From Trachythela sp. YZ-2020 (lineage: Eukaryota > Cnidaria > Anthozoa > Malacalcyonacea > Clavulariidae), in the NCBI GenBank assembly GCA_016169945.1, contig JADLSH010000236.1, forward strand, positions 186,001-250,000: DNA of 64,000 nt. The letters run 5' to 3'. Each line of letters begins with the position of its first letter. The first letter of the stretch is position 1. Both the position numbers and the translations under genes were made by a program. Shown piece after piece: positions 24,501 to 32,717 of the stretch. The notes beneath the pieces are model-generated. The model was not told the DNA's origin and made no database searches. It was given only the letters and a program-made list of their open reading frames with translations.

Positions 24501-27500
24501 TTCGTAACGTTAACTTTACAGAAAACAGGTGTGATTGTTCAGCAAATACTTTCAGAACTAGTATTATCAGTTTTCTTTTAATATCACTCAGCATTTCTCA
24601 AACAAATACCAAGTCAGCAAGGGCAGAAGAAGTTTTTACAGCGTACGTGTGTCTCCCCATGGACGTTTTGAATGCAAATAATTTTAGAACAAAGCGATAA
24701 AAAGCTTGTCCCAACAGCAAATGTTTAGAAAAATGTATGTTTACTTGATTCCATTGATTTCGAATTACAAATCGAGGGCTTTATTTATGTTAACATTGCA
24801 CAGCAATTTTAGTATTTTCCAAAAGTAATCAATAGAAATCAGAACATGACATGTGACATCGTATGACGCCAGAGCCAAACTGTAACCAAAAACTATGACT
24901 GGCGAAAAAGATTGAACCAATCAGAAACGAGTGTCGAGTAAGACTGGTGAAAATGGTATTAAGACTGAAAATGATTGAATTCAAAAATCAGTTTCAACCT
25001 CACCGATTGATGATCCACGTTTTCATCCACGTGGTTATATTTATTATATTTATATATATTAACTTTCTAGAATACTATTGATTCATTCTATACCTGGTAG
25101 AGAATGGACAAACTGTCTGTAATTTCTGAGTCATTGTACACTCGGTATTTGCATTGTGAAGTGTCAGGTTCAAGCCAATATGGACTTTGACAAGCAGTAT
25201 CGTTGCATTGACAGTATCGACTCGCTCTAAACCCGAATGAAGAATTACCAGTTGGTTTTAGTTCTAAATTTCCACCATCGTCATTGTGTGAGTAATGGTT
25301 GTTTTCTCCATAAGGACAGTTTGTAAATATCGAACGGTTGCCAGCCGTTACGTTCCAAAAGAATATTCCTTGTGTAAAATTTTCTCCAGTTGTTTCTTCT
25401 GGACATGCTCCTGAAATAATGTAACAAAGTCAGTTGGAATGAGTTTCAGTACAAAGAATTTCAATAGCGAATATTTTGTTTGATCGAACACAAGTGTCCA
25501 ATATCGGAAAATTGAATCGTTTGATAACATAAACCCCTCGTCTTTTGAACTTTGTTCATTTGTTCTTTTCGCACAAGTGTTTTTCGCTTCTAATGCTCGT
25601 CTGGTGCTTTACAATTTAACTGAGTGGTCACTCTAGGTATAAGTTGTTACGCCCCCAACAAAATAAAAGCTTAATGTAATCATAGGTCTCCGATCATACA
25701 CCATTTGTGCCGTTGAGATCATAAACTTGCATGTTGCATTTCAAAACAACGGTTCAATTTCCATATTAACAACCTGATAAAAAATACAATCCTAATCCTA
25801 ACTCCAATCCTAACCTTAATCCTAACCCTAATCCTTGTGACGTAATTTCAGGATAGTAATATGGAAAGTCACCCACAATATCAATCTCCCCTACCCGTTC
25901 ATTTCTAACGCAAATCTTGTAAATGCAACTCCAACAAAAAAAGCAGAGAAGCATGAGGTTAGAACGCACCGTACGTAGGAGCTTGTGTACTGTGCACTGA
26001 TCTGAAAATATAGTACCGTGGTACTGTGAGGTGACCCAAACTCGTCTAAAGGCCGTTTTCCACTTCAAACGTATCGTAACGTACCGTAGCATTTTCTTTT
26101 GTGTCGAAGTCATTAGTTCTACCCGAGTGCTCAGGAAAAAAAGAAATACGCTACGTTTCGCTACGATAGGGGTGCTGTGGAAAACAGCCTTAATAGTTCT
26201 GTGCGGGTTTACAAATCATGTGCGCGCAGCGGTTCTCAGTTTAAGCATTTAATATTCACATTTGTTCAGACATTTTACGCCTAATACACGGTTCTTTAAT
26301 CCCAAAGCCACGCGCAAAGCGCATGAGCGAGAGTACTAGTTCCTCTCACGACGTCTAAAGTTCATCAAGCATCGCGGGCGCGTGGTTCTGTTCCATGGGT
26401 GTCATGGTTGGACCTCTCACTGATCTCAAAATATGGCGGATTGTCTGGAGTGGAATGAGTGAGATTTAAGAATGTAACGAAGCCTTCAAAAGTCCTAAAT
26501 CACATACATCAAACGACACTTCTTCACAAGAAAAAAAGATATGAGAAAATAGTTTGAAGAAAATGGCACATTAAATGTTAAGAAGAAATAGTTAAATATC
26601 ACGCAAGACCAAAGTCAAGTCACGACAAGAAGCATCAGGCCAACGACAAGATAATTTGTTTTACTGTTTATGTCTTTGCCGGTTTCAAAAATGTTGGTTA
26701 TACCATAGGCAGCCCAATGGCTATGCTGGTTTAATGATGGACTACAACATTCAAATTTTTAATAAAACTATTGTTACCTTGTTGAAAATGACGAAAATAT
26801 GATAAATTTTCTTGACAATAATGCAATTCTTCAGTTCTCGTTGCCTGTGACGTCCAACGAACGTCACTGCATAGTAATGAGTGTAAACAGTGTATAGTTA
26901 TTCCTATAATTGGCTCACCAAAGTTTTAACTCCCCAAGCTATTGCACAATTTCTGCCAGGTATTGCGCAATTTCTGCCAGGTATTGCATAATTCTGCCAT
27001 TTACCAAGAGTTGTGGTCGGGACGCTAGGTGGAAACAGCTGCTCACTTTACTTTAAATTTCTTTTAATACAGGCGTCAACCACCGAATGACTTCCAAAGC
27101 AAGAGAGGCGCATATTTTAGAAAATATGATTTTATGGAAAATTGATTATATTCAACAATGTTCAAATGTAGAAACGGTTTCAAAATAACCATACCTGTGC
27201 AAGTAAATCCGTTTCCAGTATAGCCTGTCTTACATTGACAAGTGTAAGACCCAATAGTGTTTGTACAGTCACCATTCGCACCACAACCATGAGTCCCGAT
27301 TGCGCATTCATCAATATCTAGAAAATAGTGAACAAATTGTTCCGTTTTTGAGAGTTATGTTGGACAGGATAAGAAATATAGCATTGAATACAGATGAGTG
27401 AAGTATAGGGTTAAAACGATAAATATAGATGAAGGGAGAGTATAGTAGAGTGGGCAGGGGCCACGGAACTGGGCACATGTGCCCCCCCCCCCCACTTTTT

Positions 27501-30271
27501 TCAAAATGGAAAAAGTGCCCCTTTTCTGAAATGAAAGTGCCCTTTTTTCTGGTTTGAAAGTGCCCCTTTCCAATCAATGAGCAAAATTCATGTGCTTATA
27601 ATATTTTAGGTAAAAAAATTGCTTCAGAATGCAGGAAATGGTGTTGCAGAGACGTTAGAAATCCAAATTTCTCCTCGGGGGGACCCGTCGGACCCGCATA
27701 CATGTGCCTGTTCCTCACATTGTACAATCAGGATATTTTTTATTCCTTCCCCCAAATGACTCCGGGTATACCACTGATATATAGTGCCCCTTTTTGGCGG
27801 TGCTCCTTTACTTTTGAGATGTTTCAGCGGCCTTTGCTGAGTGGGACAGGTGGCGTTATACACTTAAATGAAAGTGAATATTGTGCAAGAATTACATTGA
27901 GTCTTACCGATACAAACGATTCCACTTCCAGTGAAACCAATATGACAGGTACAGATATATGAACCAACTGTGATGGTACAGTTTGCATTGGCATCACAAG
28001 GGTTGGTGGTACATAATTCTTTAAAACAAAATATTTAAAACAATTAATAATATAGATGAGAAAATTACTCAATTCTGATTGGCTAAGAGCAGTGCAATTA
28101 TTTTTGTTATTATTCATTGTACTGTGTTATCGTTTTCTTATTGGCTAAAAACTTGCGAATTATTATCGATATCTGCCGGTGCCCGCGCTATTTTCAGCGG
28201 AAACAGTAATCTGCAGAGATAATTGGACGGCGCCCGGAATATTCCAGCGGTATATCGCATAAAATTACAAATAAGCGGGAAATTTTGAAGTTTGTTTTGT
28301 CTTCAAGTTTTAATATTTACAATGGCTAGTGCTCGTTTCGCAACGTTTTCAAACGAAGAAATTGAGAAAATAGTAGAAAACAAAGACTCGGCAAAAACAA
28401 AAAAGGCACAAAAGTGGCAAGAGAGGTATTTTTGAAATATTCTGATATTTCTTCTGTATTGATATTTATGAACAGTAATAAAATCTTTGTTTTCAATATT
28501 TGCTTGTTCTATTCGTCAATGCATGTTACAAAATGAATAATAAAACAATTATTGAATTCGGCTTACGCAGGATATCGATAATTATTCAGACCTCGGTCAA
28601 CGTTATCCGCCTCAGCTTCGCTTCGGCAGATAACGTTGACCTTGATCTGAATAATTATCGATATCCTGCTCTGCCTCATCCAATAATTGTTAATAATTGC
28701 ACATGTGTGCAATTACAGCAGTGCAAATTAACAAAACAAGAGCAGAGCCTGGAAACGAGGCAAGAAAAATCAACATGGCGGCGGATATTAGCAATGTAAA
28801 TTTTCACTTTTTGACGACTTTTTCTACACTTGCAATGGAAAATCGTACGTGAATACAACAATTTAAGTTCAAGGAGAACATAGACTGAAAAGTTTGCTAA
28901 CAAGCAACGAAAACAATGCTTAAACGGCGTAGGTGAGTGCACAAGTGTTATCAAAGCGTGTAATTTTTTCATGTATATTATTAATAAGTAATAGTATGGT
29001 TTCTCGTGAAATTTGGAAAAACAAACACTCGTGAGTTTTCAAAGACGCCAAATTGCACTCGTCCTTCGGACTCGTGCAATTTTGATCGTCTTTGAAAAAC
29101 TCACTCAAGCATGTTTTTTCCAAATTGCACTCGAAACCATACTATTACCTATACTAATACGAAATACATCAGATCGATATTTTCTATAAAAATGTTATCT
29201 ATCTATCCATGACAAACGCATTAACAGGAGTATGAAACAAGAAGTTGTAATACCACGGGAAACATGAGGAGTATATAAACAAAAATTAATTTCCAATTTA
29301 ATTAGTATAGTCCAAATTTAAAATTTCATGATTTTCCCGAACAAAATGTCTCTGTATGCCCACGACAATTAAGCCAACATCTATTTGACATGAACACAGT
29401 AATTTACAGGAGCAAAAAAACCTCTGGCTGTACGATGTATTTGCATTGTATTAACGGACGGTGTAAACTACTGATTTCTTTAATATAATGGACATAGTAT
29501 GCCATAGTTTGAGATTGCCACTGAGAAGTGGTCATTCCAGAATGATTGAGTTTCGAATAGGTTCTTACGTGCAACCAAGTCATCAAATGCAGGGAAAAAG
29601 ATGTCTTCAATCTGATTCATATTATAGCCATACAACGTAGTGGTATTTGTGTTCAAACGTTCCGCCAGTTCGGAGACCGTTACACCCAGTTGATCAGCAC
29701 GGCCCTTTATAGCTGCTGCGACGATATCAGGTACAAACAAAGGCCATTGATCATTGATCACTCGTAACGACGAAAGATTCAGTTTTTGTTCCAAGACTGT
29801 CATGTTGAAACAAAATTTCTTCTCCATTGCTGCAACAGCAAACTCGTGAATTTGTCTTACGGTATATTCCATAACGTTTTCCAAATAGAATGGATGAATA
29901 TCAGTCGCAGCAACGACATCTGCATCCTTCACGGAGTAACATACATCTGGGCAATCATATAACTTTTTCTGCTCAAGAATCGCTACTGAAAGTTGACCAC
30001 GATCCAACAGCACTCTAGCGTCGAAAAACATTGTAAGGATGGAAGACTCCACAATAACATCGAACCCACTTATATCTCCTCCTACGCTTCTAGGTGTTTG
30101 CCAAACATCATAAGAAGTAACTTTATGGTAATAATCGGGATTTTGAGATATGAAACCTTGAAGCAAAGGTAAATTTAAAGAAGCTATTGGTGCGGTGAAA
30201 ACGGGGACACGAAGATCACCATAGACATTGTCCAAAATGCTCAGCACCAGAAATACAGAACGCAACGTCAT
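9062..30271 (-). CDS. Gene A: adhesion G protein-coupled receptor (EGF-HRM-GAIN-7TM), 10 exons
   Basis: Ten exons with GT-AG borders and matching phases give 2868 nt, exactly 955 codons plus stop: 30271-29569, 28018-27908, 27317-27195, 25410-25094, 22438-22344, 21658-21046, 20960-20836, 18588-18320, 10832-10766, 9506-9062. Order: signal peptide (about 1-18), a novel N-terminal domain (19-234), two EGF repeats (235-312), an HRM-like Cys domain (313-400), GAIN with GPS (about 400-654), 7TM (669-910) and a short tail. The GPS reads CHCSHLTNFAIL, predicting autoproteolysis between Leu647 and Thr648. The 7TM has family hallmarks: ELRTKAPTQILLN before TM2, Cys at TM3 and in ECL2, GLTWVFG in TM6, FNSLQGLLVFIFHC in TM7. 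An acceptor-like AG five bases before the ATG suggests a 5' UTR intron. It likely signals from the plasma membrane after ligand or tethered-agonist activation; the ligand is unknown. Confidence 0.94.
9726..9866. mobile_element. 141-bp palindromic MITE, PIF/Harbinger-type TSD
   Basis: Intron 9 of gene A. The ends AGCCTGGTTTCCAT and ATGGGAACCAGGCT are inverted repeats flanked by TTA on both sides (9723-9725, 9867-9869). The interior repeats TTGCGATT-like words in both orientations. Confidence 0.75.
10766..10832 (-). CDS. Gene A exon 9: TM4 and ECL2 start
   Basis: A 67-nt phase 1-2 exon, acceptor CTTCTAG and donor TA|GTAAGT. It encodes LPAVVVIVTTALEYEEYGDEN and fits exactly between exons 8 and 10. 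The intron before it is 7.5 kb and filled with retrotransposons. Confidence 0.92.
10936..11119. mobile_element. 184-bp foldback MITE
   Basis: Arms of about 65 bp starting ATAGACCACTTTCATAATTC on each strand, with few mismatches and a short AT-rich loop. It lies about 60 bp from the right edge of the preceding repeat and in the intron just 5' to... exon 9 on the genomic left side, between exons 9 and 8 of gene A. Confidence 0.8.
11281..11412. repeat. 132-bp near-perfect palindrome
   Basis: Arms begin GCAAAAT(T/G)TCGCGCGATCG on each strand and pair over about 55 bp with a 12-bp loop near 11341. Likely a miniature foldback element in gene A intron 8. No target duplication was found. Confidence 0.75.
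12783..12822. repeat. Short perfect hairpin
   Basis: CGCTACTCGCTATCTA pairs with its exact reverse complement 8 bases later. It lies about 200 bp left of the LTR-like repeat at 13001. Confidence 0.7.
13001..13184 (+). repeat. Left LTR-like repeat of the BEL/Pao element
   Basis: Shares TTACTTAGGATTGTGTCGG and the following 140 bp with 17755-17937. The LTR may begin earlier, at TGTTGGAACG (12895), but that part is not present in the right copy. Both copies end GATACAAC. Confidence 0.75.
13569..14426 (+). pseudogene. BEL/Pao protease and RT N-terminus
   Basis: A 285-codon frame with the BEL/Pao aspartic-protease region (VDLLLGTDFADAF near residue 85) and the start of the RT (GPPKRSNYDIALKRM, WYLPLQAVFTPEK). 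The Asp-Thr/Ser-Gly active site expected upstream is not seen; the preceding frame 13313-13525 is a decayed remainder of the 5' part. The frame ends at a TGA after a frameshift, where the RT palm begins. Confidence 0.85.
14427..15227 (+). pseudogene. BEL/Pao reverse transcriptase core, frameshifted
   Basis: In shifting frames one reads LNDHLEKGPDCVN, HPDDQVYHSFLWRSK, DKPAPDIASNFIN and the catalytic box TYVDDIGGS near 14715-14740, then a frame at 15003-15227 with MKFRIDLQEMWSLGFNWDE and GDPEVHGF. A short in-frame expansion of the GAATTT unit (EFEFEFEF) at 15127-15150 is not expected in the family and looks like replication slippage. Confidence 0.85.
15193..15846 (+). pseudogene. BEL/Pao RNase H-like region
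   Basis: Two overlapping frames (15224-15538 and 15193-15846) share the typical order IPRLELLGCLALSRMY, RIFWVDST, VLSWVRTPPQKFRPFVS, GTEDFRYVRSGSNPANALTR and WLEGTPFLKLPEAEWP. The Asp-to-Ala change in SNPANALTR and the frameshifts fit an inactive copy. Confidence 0.85.
16130..17690 (-). mobile_element. Nested LINE with internal deletion
   Basis: Minus strand. From about 17660 leftwards: NEEKVKDLISKS and the RT N-terminus, a frame at 17484-16984 with ENLRPISNLTFMSKL, VILDLSAAFDTVDHHIML and NGVPQESCLGPLLFVLY, then a deletion that removes the YADD box. A frame at 17078-16353 follows with DLGFWFDSQM, the RLDYCNSLYYGLP block and a C terminus ending LFRKVYYN. The 3' end is an AATTATTATT-type tail near 16130. 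Family resemblance is CR1/L2-like. It sits inside the BEL/Pao element, so it inserted later. Confidence 0.85.
17755..17937 (+). repeat. Right LTR-like repeat of the BEL/Pao element
   Basis: Matches 13001-13184 with scattered substitutions and a few small indels, ending GATACAAC. Confidence 0.75.
18320..18588 (-). CDS. Gene A exon 8: TM2, TM3 and start of TM4
   Basis: A phase 2-1 exon of 269 nt, acceptor AAATTTAG and donor G|GTATGT. TM2 follows RTKAPTQILLNFCIA; TM3 starts after the conserved Cys of SCRVAAIALHYF and includes WMAIEAYNMY; TM4 begins at CFVAGWG. Confidence 0.95.
18840..18955. repeat. Degenerate minisatellite AATAATCCRTAATCCTA
   Basis: Four spaced copies of AATAATCC(G/A)TAATC with 15-20 bp linkers, in gene A intron 7, close to exon 8. 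Confidence 0.7.
20374..20585. mobile_element. 212-bp MITE with 9-bp TSD (Mutator-like)
   Basis: Inverted ends TAGCCTGCG(T/A)(A/G)GCAGACGGT, flanked by identical TGCTGATAT at 20365-20373 and 20586-20594. Inner inverted repeats (TGCAAGGTTTGGCAGTGTAT) let almost the whole element fold back. The 9-bp duplication fits Mutator-like elements. It lies in gene A intron 7, about 250 bp from exon 7. Confidence 0.85.
20836..20960 (-). CDS. Gene A exon 7: TM1
   Basis: A phase 0-2 exon of 125 nt. It encodes the stalk after the GPS and TM1 (ALSIISYIGCVISLGG then LVLTMITIFLF). Confidence 0.93.
21046..21658 (-). CDS. Gene A exon 6: GAIN subdomain B and GPS
   Basis: A phase 2-0 exon of 613 nt, acceptor TGTTTCAG and donor ACG|GTAAGG. 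It holds the beta-rich GAIN subdomain B and, at its 3' end, the GPS motif: CVFWDFS, two Cys-linked strands, then CHCSHLTNFAIL. The His-Leu/Thr triad needed for self-cleavage is intact. Confidence 0.95.
22344..22438 (-). CDS. Gene A exon 5: GAIN subdomain A
   Basis: A phase 0-2 exon of 95 nt, acceptor CTTTCTAG and donor AG|GTACAA. It encodes TGTNVIKAVDNFLNY and continues the helical GAIN subdomain A. Confidence 0.85.
23448..24448. mobile_element. 1.0-kb element with about 200-bp terminal inverted repeats
   Basis: Left end TAGACGGCCGGCC(A) and right end TGGCTGGCCGTCTA are inverted; the homology continues inward over TGTCGATGGCATTTTTTGTTAC for about 200 bp on each side with roughly 80-85% identity by eye. 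The interior holds a second, smaller inverted repeat around 23805-23915 (ACAATATGTTTTTGTTGTGT against its complement). No transposase. It sits in the intron between gene A exons 5 and 4. Confidence 0.75.
25094..25410 (-). CDS. Gene A exon 4: hormone-receptor-like (HRM) Cys domain
   Basis: A phase 1-0 exon of 317 nt, acceptor TTATTTCAG and donor CAG|GTATAG. It reads CPEETTGENF, FFWNVTAGN, TNCPYGEN, a middle containing RASRYCQCN, then YWLEPDTSQCKY, followed by a helix (ITDSLSILYQ) that begins the GAIN region. The Cys/Trp/Pro pattern fits the extracellular hormone-receptor domain that precedes GAIN in many adhesion GPCRs. It carries an extra Cys pair (CQCND...C), so assignment is by pattern. Confidence 0.85.
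25790..25840. repeat. Degenerate CCTAAC/CCTAAT repeats
   Basis: About eight units related to the metazoan telomere repeat (TTAGGG on the minus strand). Short and interstitial; similar short runs lie at 39330-39395. Confidence 0.6.
26050..26190. mobile_element. 141-bp MITE, TAA target duplication
   Basis: Ends AGGCCGTTTTCCAC and GTGGAAAACAGCCT, flanked by TAA on both sides (26047-26049 and 26191-26193). Same length and similar ends to the element at 9726-9866, so probably related PIF/Harbinger-type MITEs. Intron 3 of gene A. Confidence 0.7.
26941..27000. repeat. Three tandem units ATTGCRCAATTTCTGCCAGG
   Basis: Three imperfect copies of a 21-bp unit, the last one truncated, about 200 bp from gene A exon 3 on the intronic side. 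Confidence 0.7.
27195..27317 (-). CDS. Gene A exon 3: calcium-binding EGF repeat 2
   Basis: A phase 1-1 exon of 123 nt. It starts DIDECA and has the six EGF cysteines with [12 protein letters not shown], the consensus of calcium-binding EGF domains including the Asn hydroxylation-type site. Confidence 0.95.
27470..27790. repeat. Low-complexity repeat with C-run and AAAGTGCCCC words
   Basis: A run of 13 C at 27481-27493 followed by several copies of AAAGTGCCCCTTTT. The later part (27625-27700) carries the dispersed motif GCAGGAAATG...GCAGAGA also seen at 4680-4760, 19845-19920 and 43420-43490. Confidence 0.6.
27908..28018 (-). CDS. Gene A exon 2: EGF-like repeat 1
   Basis: A phase 1-1 exon of 111 nt, acceptor TTTTAAAG and donor G|GTAAGA. 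Six cysteines in EGF spacing: LCTTNPC, NANCT, GSYICTC, GIVC. It lacks the DxDE calcium-binding start of the next repeat. Confidence 0.93.
28544..28691. repeat. 148-bp palindromic element
   Basis: Arms AACAATTATTG(A/G)AT... then CAGGATATCGATAATTATTC and GGTCAACGTTATC pair over about 70 bp with a 2-4 bp loop near 28616. It lies in gene A intron 1, near exon 2. Confidence 0.8.
28977..29160. repeat. Palindromic element
   Basis: Inverted arms TATTAATAAGTAATAGTATG / CATACTATTACCTATACTAATA (shortened), then (A)AATTTGGAAAAA and CTCGTGAGTTTT-type words, with a loop near 29070. Intron 1 of gene A. Confidence 0.75.
29569..30271 (-). CDS. Gene A exon 1: signal peptide and novel N-terminal domain
   Basis: The exon starts at ATG 30269-30271 and ends at donor C|GTAAGA, phase 1. 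Residues 1-18 are a hydrophobic signal peptide ending VYG. Residues 19-234 form a helical domain with few cysteines that I do not recognise. It includes VTSYDVWQTP, a CPDVC pair, KKFCFNMTVLE and an RADQL...ELAERL...LYGYNMNQIED segment. The same landmarks occur in the first 240 residues of gene B, so this is a shared, lineage-specific ectodomain. Confidence 0.93.
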
Positions 30272-30410
30272 ATTTCTAAAATTGGGAAAATATCACAAAA
30301 TTAAATGACTGGTTATCTAGTTTAAGATTAAGGGAACCATCTCATCCTAAAATAATTCAATAAAACTTCTGTAAATGATATCATGGAAATTATTCTTAAT
30401 GCTGTATCAA

Positions 30411-30563
30411 CAATAATCCTCGTTTTGATCTATGAAATCTTGTAATGAAGGTAAATTCAGGGAAAGTAGAGGTGCCGATAAAATGGGACCGCGAAAGTGT
30501 CCATGCGGCATTGATTTCCCAATAATGGTAAAAATCAGGAATATTGACACGCAACAATTTCAT
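30411..30563 (-). pseudogene. Broken third copy of the shared receptor ectodomain start
   Basis: From an ATG at 30561-30563 the minus strand aligns with the first 145 bases of gene A exon 1. The best-kept part reads LLSLNLPSLQDFIDQNEDY in one frame, against IASLNLPLLQGFISQNPDY in gene A. Small indels change the frame before this and similarity ends near 30411. It is 140 bp upstream of the gene A start codon, so it looks like the remainder of a tandem duplicate whose other exons are gone or were never copied. It could alternatively act as part of the gene A 5' UTR. Confidence 0.72.
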
Positions 30564-31128
30564 CTTAAATAATACCATGCAGTCATAGTAAACGTCATAT
30601 TATAGAGGATGGTAAAGCAGGCGGAGGGAGGGGGGGACACGTTCATTTGAGGTAAAACAGCCATTTCACGTTTCACATGGAAAATATTAGCCACTTCACG
30701 GAAAAGAGAAAACAGATTTTTAACCAATCGATATATCAAATGGAAATACATGCAATAATATTGTTACATCCATAGCATTTCTCTTTTTGACGTTCTCACT
30801 GCTCGTTCAGTCATTGTTCTACCGCCCTTGAATAAATTTTCGTTTCGCGGACAAAAATTGCCGACATGGAATTACGGGACAAAAATCCGTCATTCACGGG
30901 AACAAATTTGGCAAATTGAGGATCACGAAAATATCCTTTATCAACCTGAGTAAGGGACATATTCCTCTTATGCCCCCTCTCTTTACAAGTTGAGCTAATT
31001 CTGCTTGGAGGAAATGCCAAAGAGTGTTCGATATCATATAGATAGAGCAAATATATATGACTGACGACTCTGATGAGCATGAAACAGGCTGTAGTGGAAA
31101 CCTTGAGGTAAGCGCGGAAAACTATCTA

Positions 31129-32304
31129 CCGGGTGTCCCCAAAAAAGTATCGCTGTTTGATTTAATGTAGCGCAAAAAATACAACAGGTATTTCACTCCA
31201 ATATGTTTTACTGTATGCAAAAAGGGCTAACTTAACTTTTGGTATATGACACTTGAATCGTGATGCAATATGGACCGAAATACAGATGTTTGAAGTTGAG
31301 TAGCATTTTTGAAATTGCTACAATTAGCATAAAACGGCCCCATCAAATGTCTATTTGGTTAAACTTGATGCACTATTTCAAAAACGAGTTTGAGTGTTTG
31401 ATCATGGTATCAAAACACGAGAATGCTAATGAATCTCCAGGGGCGAAGCCCCGAGAGATTCATTAGCATTCGAGTGTTTTGTTACCATGATCAAACTCGC
31501 AGAACGAGTTTTTGAAATGGCTTCTCAAAACGAAAGGCAGTGAACCAATCAGGCGCCGTTTTAGGCGCATTGATTTTTCAGTTAAATTACGATGAATGAA
31601 ACACTAGTGTTTGATTAGTGTTTGATTATCAAACACTAGTGTTTGATGCAGTGTTTTACCGGGTATAAAAGCCCATTCACGTGACGGAATGGAGCTGTCT
31701 GATTGAGTAAATTGCTAATGAATTATTAATGAGTTTGAGAAAAATATTTCTATGTGGTCAAAAGAACGCATGTACAGCGATATTTTTCCAAAGCCGATCA
31801 AGATTTGATCAACTGGAAATGCCTGTCTTTGAGCATGAATACGTCGTCTTGCTCTGGAATGCATTAAAATGAATTTTGGATCAGTTCTTCATCCAAAGTT
31901 TCACATGCCACAGCAATTGCCTCATGAAGCTGTCTTCAATGTTTTAAACTAAATGTGTATTAGTATTCTATTTTTATTCCCAAGGGTTACAAAATATTAA
32001 CAAAATAAATCTACTAGGAAAATATCTGAAGTTAAAGTTACCTTCATTGAAATTGGCAATACTCATGACAACTGTTTTCAAATCAATTTAATAAGCCGTT
32101 TTTTTAGATCTCGATATTTCACTAATTTCAAAAACGTATCGCAACTTCAAACATCTATATCTCGGTAATATGGCATCAAAATTCAAGTGTTATATACCAA
32201 ATTTTAAGTTAGCCCTTTTTGAATACAGTAAAACTTGTTTGAGTGAAATAAAGTTTTTGCGCTACATTAAATCAAACAGCGATACTTTTTTTTGGTAAAC
32301 CCGG
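31129..32304. mobile_element. 1.18-kb element with 200-bp inverted repeats, TA-flanked
   Basis: Starts CCGGGTGTCCCC after TA and ends AAACCCGG before TA. The outer inverted repeats run about 200 bp on each side and share AGTATCGCTGTTTGATTTAA, GCGCTACAT-type words and TTCAAGTGT(C/T)ATATACCAAA. The TA flanks fit the Tc1/mariner group. No transposase is visible. The interior carries another palindrome (31371-31521). It lies between genes A and B. Confidence 0.8.
31371..31521. repeat. Palindrome inside the TA-flanked element
   Basis: Arms starting ATTTCAAAAACGAGTTTG pair for about 70 bp around a GGGGCGAAGCCCC loop at 31440-31452. Probably a separate foldback insertion. Confidence 0.8.
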
Positions 32305-32717
32305 TATATTATATAAATCTGCGGGTAATAGAAAATTACGTAATCCGAAGCTTTTATATAAAAAAATTGTTTTCTAGACTATTAACTACAATCTGATAAT
32401 CTGTCTGATATCACGAGCATGTGCACCATGAAATACAAAAATTCGAAACTTCATAGCACGAATTCTGGCAATAAAACTTTTTCACATAGAAACATTCTAT
32501 ACGTCATAATATTATGCGATCAAGGTTAGGCCACTATTTGTTGAATATTAGTTTATCATCCTCCGTCCGCATGGCTTTTACAAAGCCGCATCGATGGCCA
32601 TTGTCGCAATTCTGTCAAATATCAAACCAAAATTTATTAAATTTCTTTCCAAAATTATAATTTTCCATTTGTATATTTGATACTATTTGTTGTCAAATGG
32701 ATTTTGCATGGTTTTAC

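Noticed and set aside
25790..25840. True telomeric repeat or chromosome end
   Set aside because: Short, degenerate and internal; similar short runs lie in several places, including inside a MITE.
27311..27863. Short minus ORFs around the C-run
   Set aside because: Low-complexity repeat; frames overlap in two phases and lie between two supported EGF exons.
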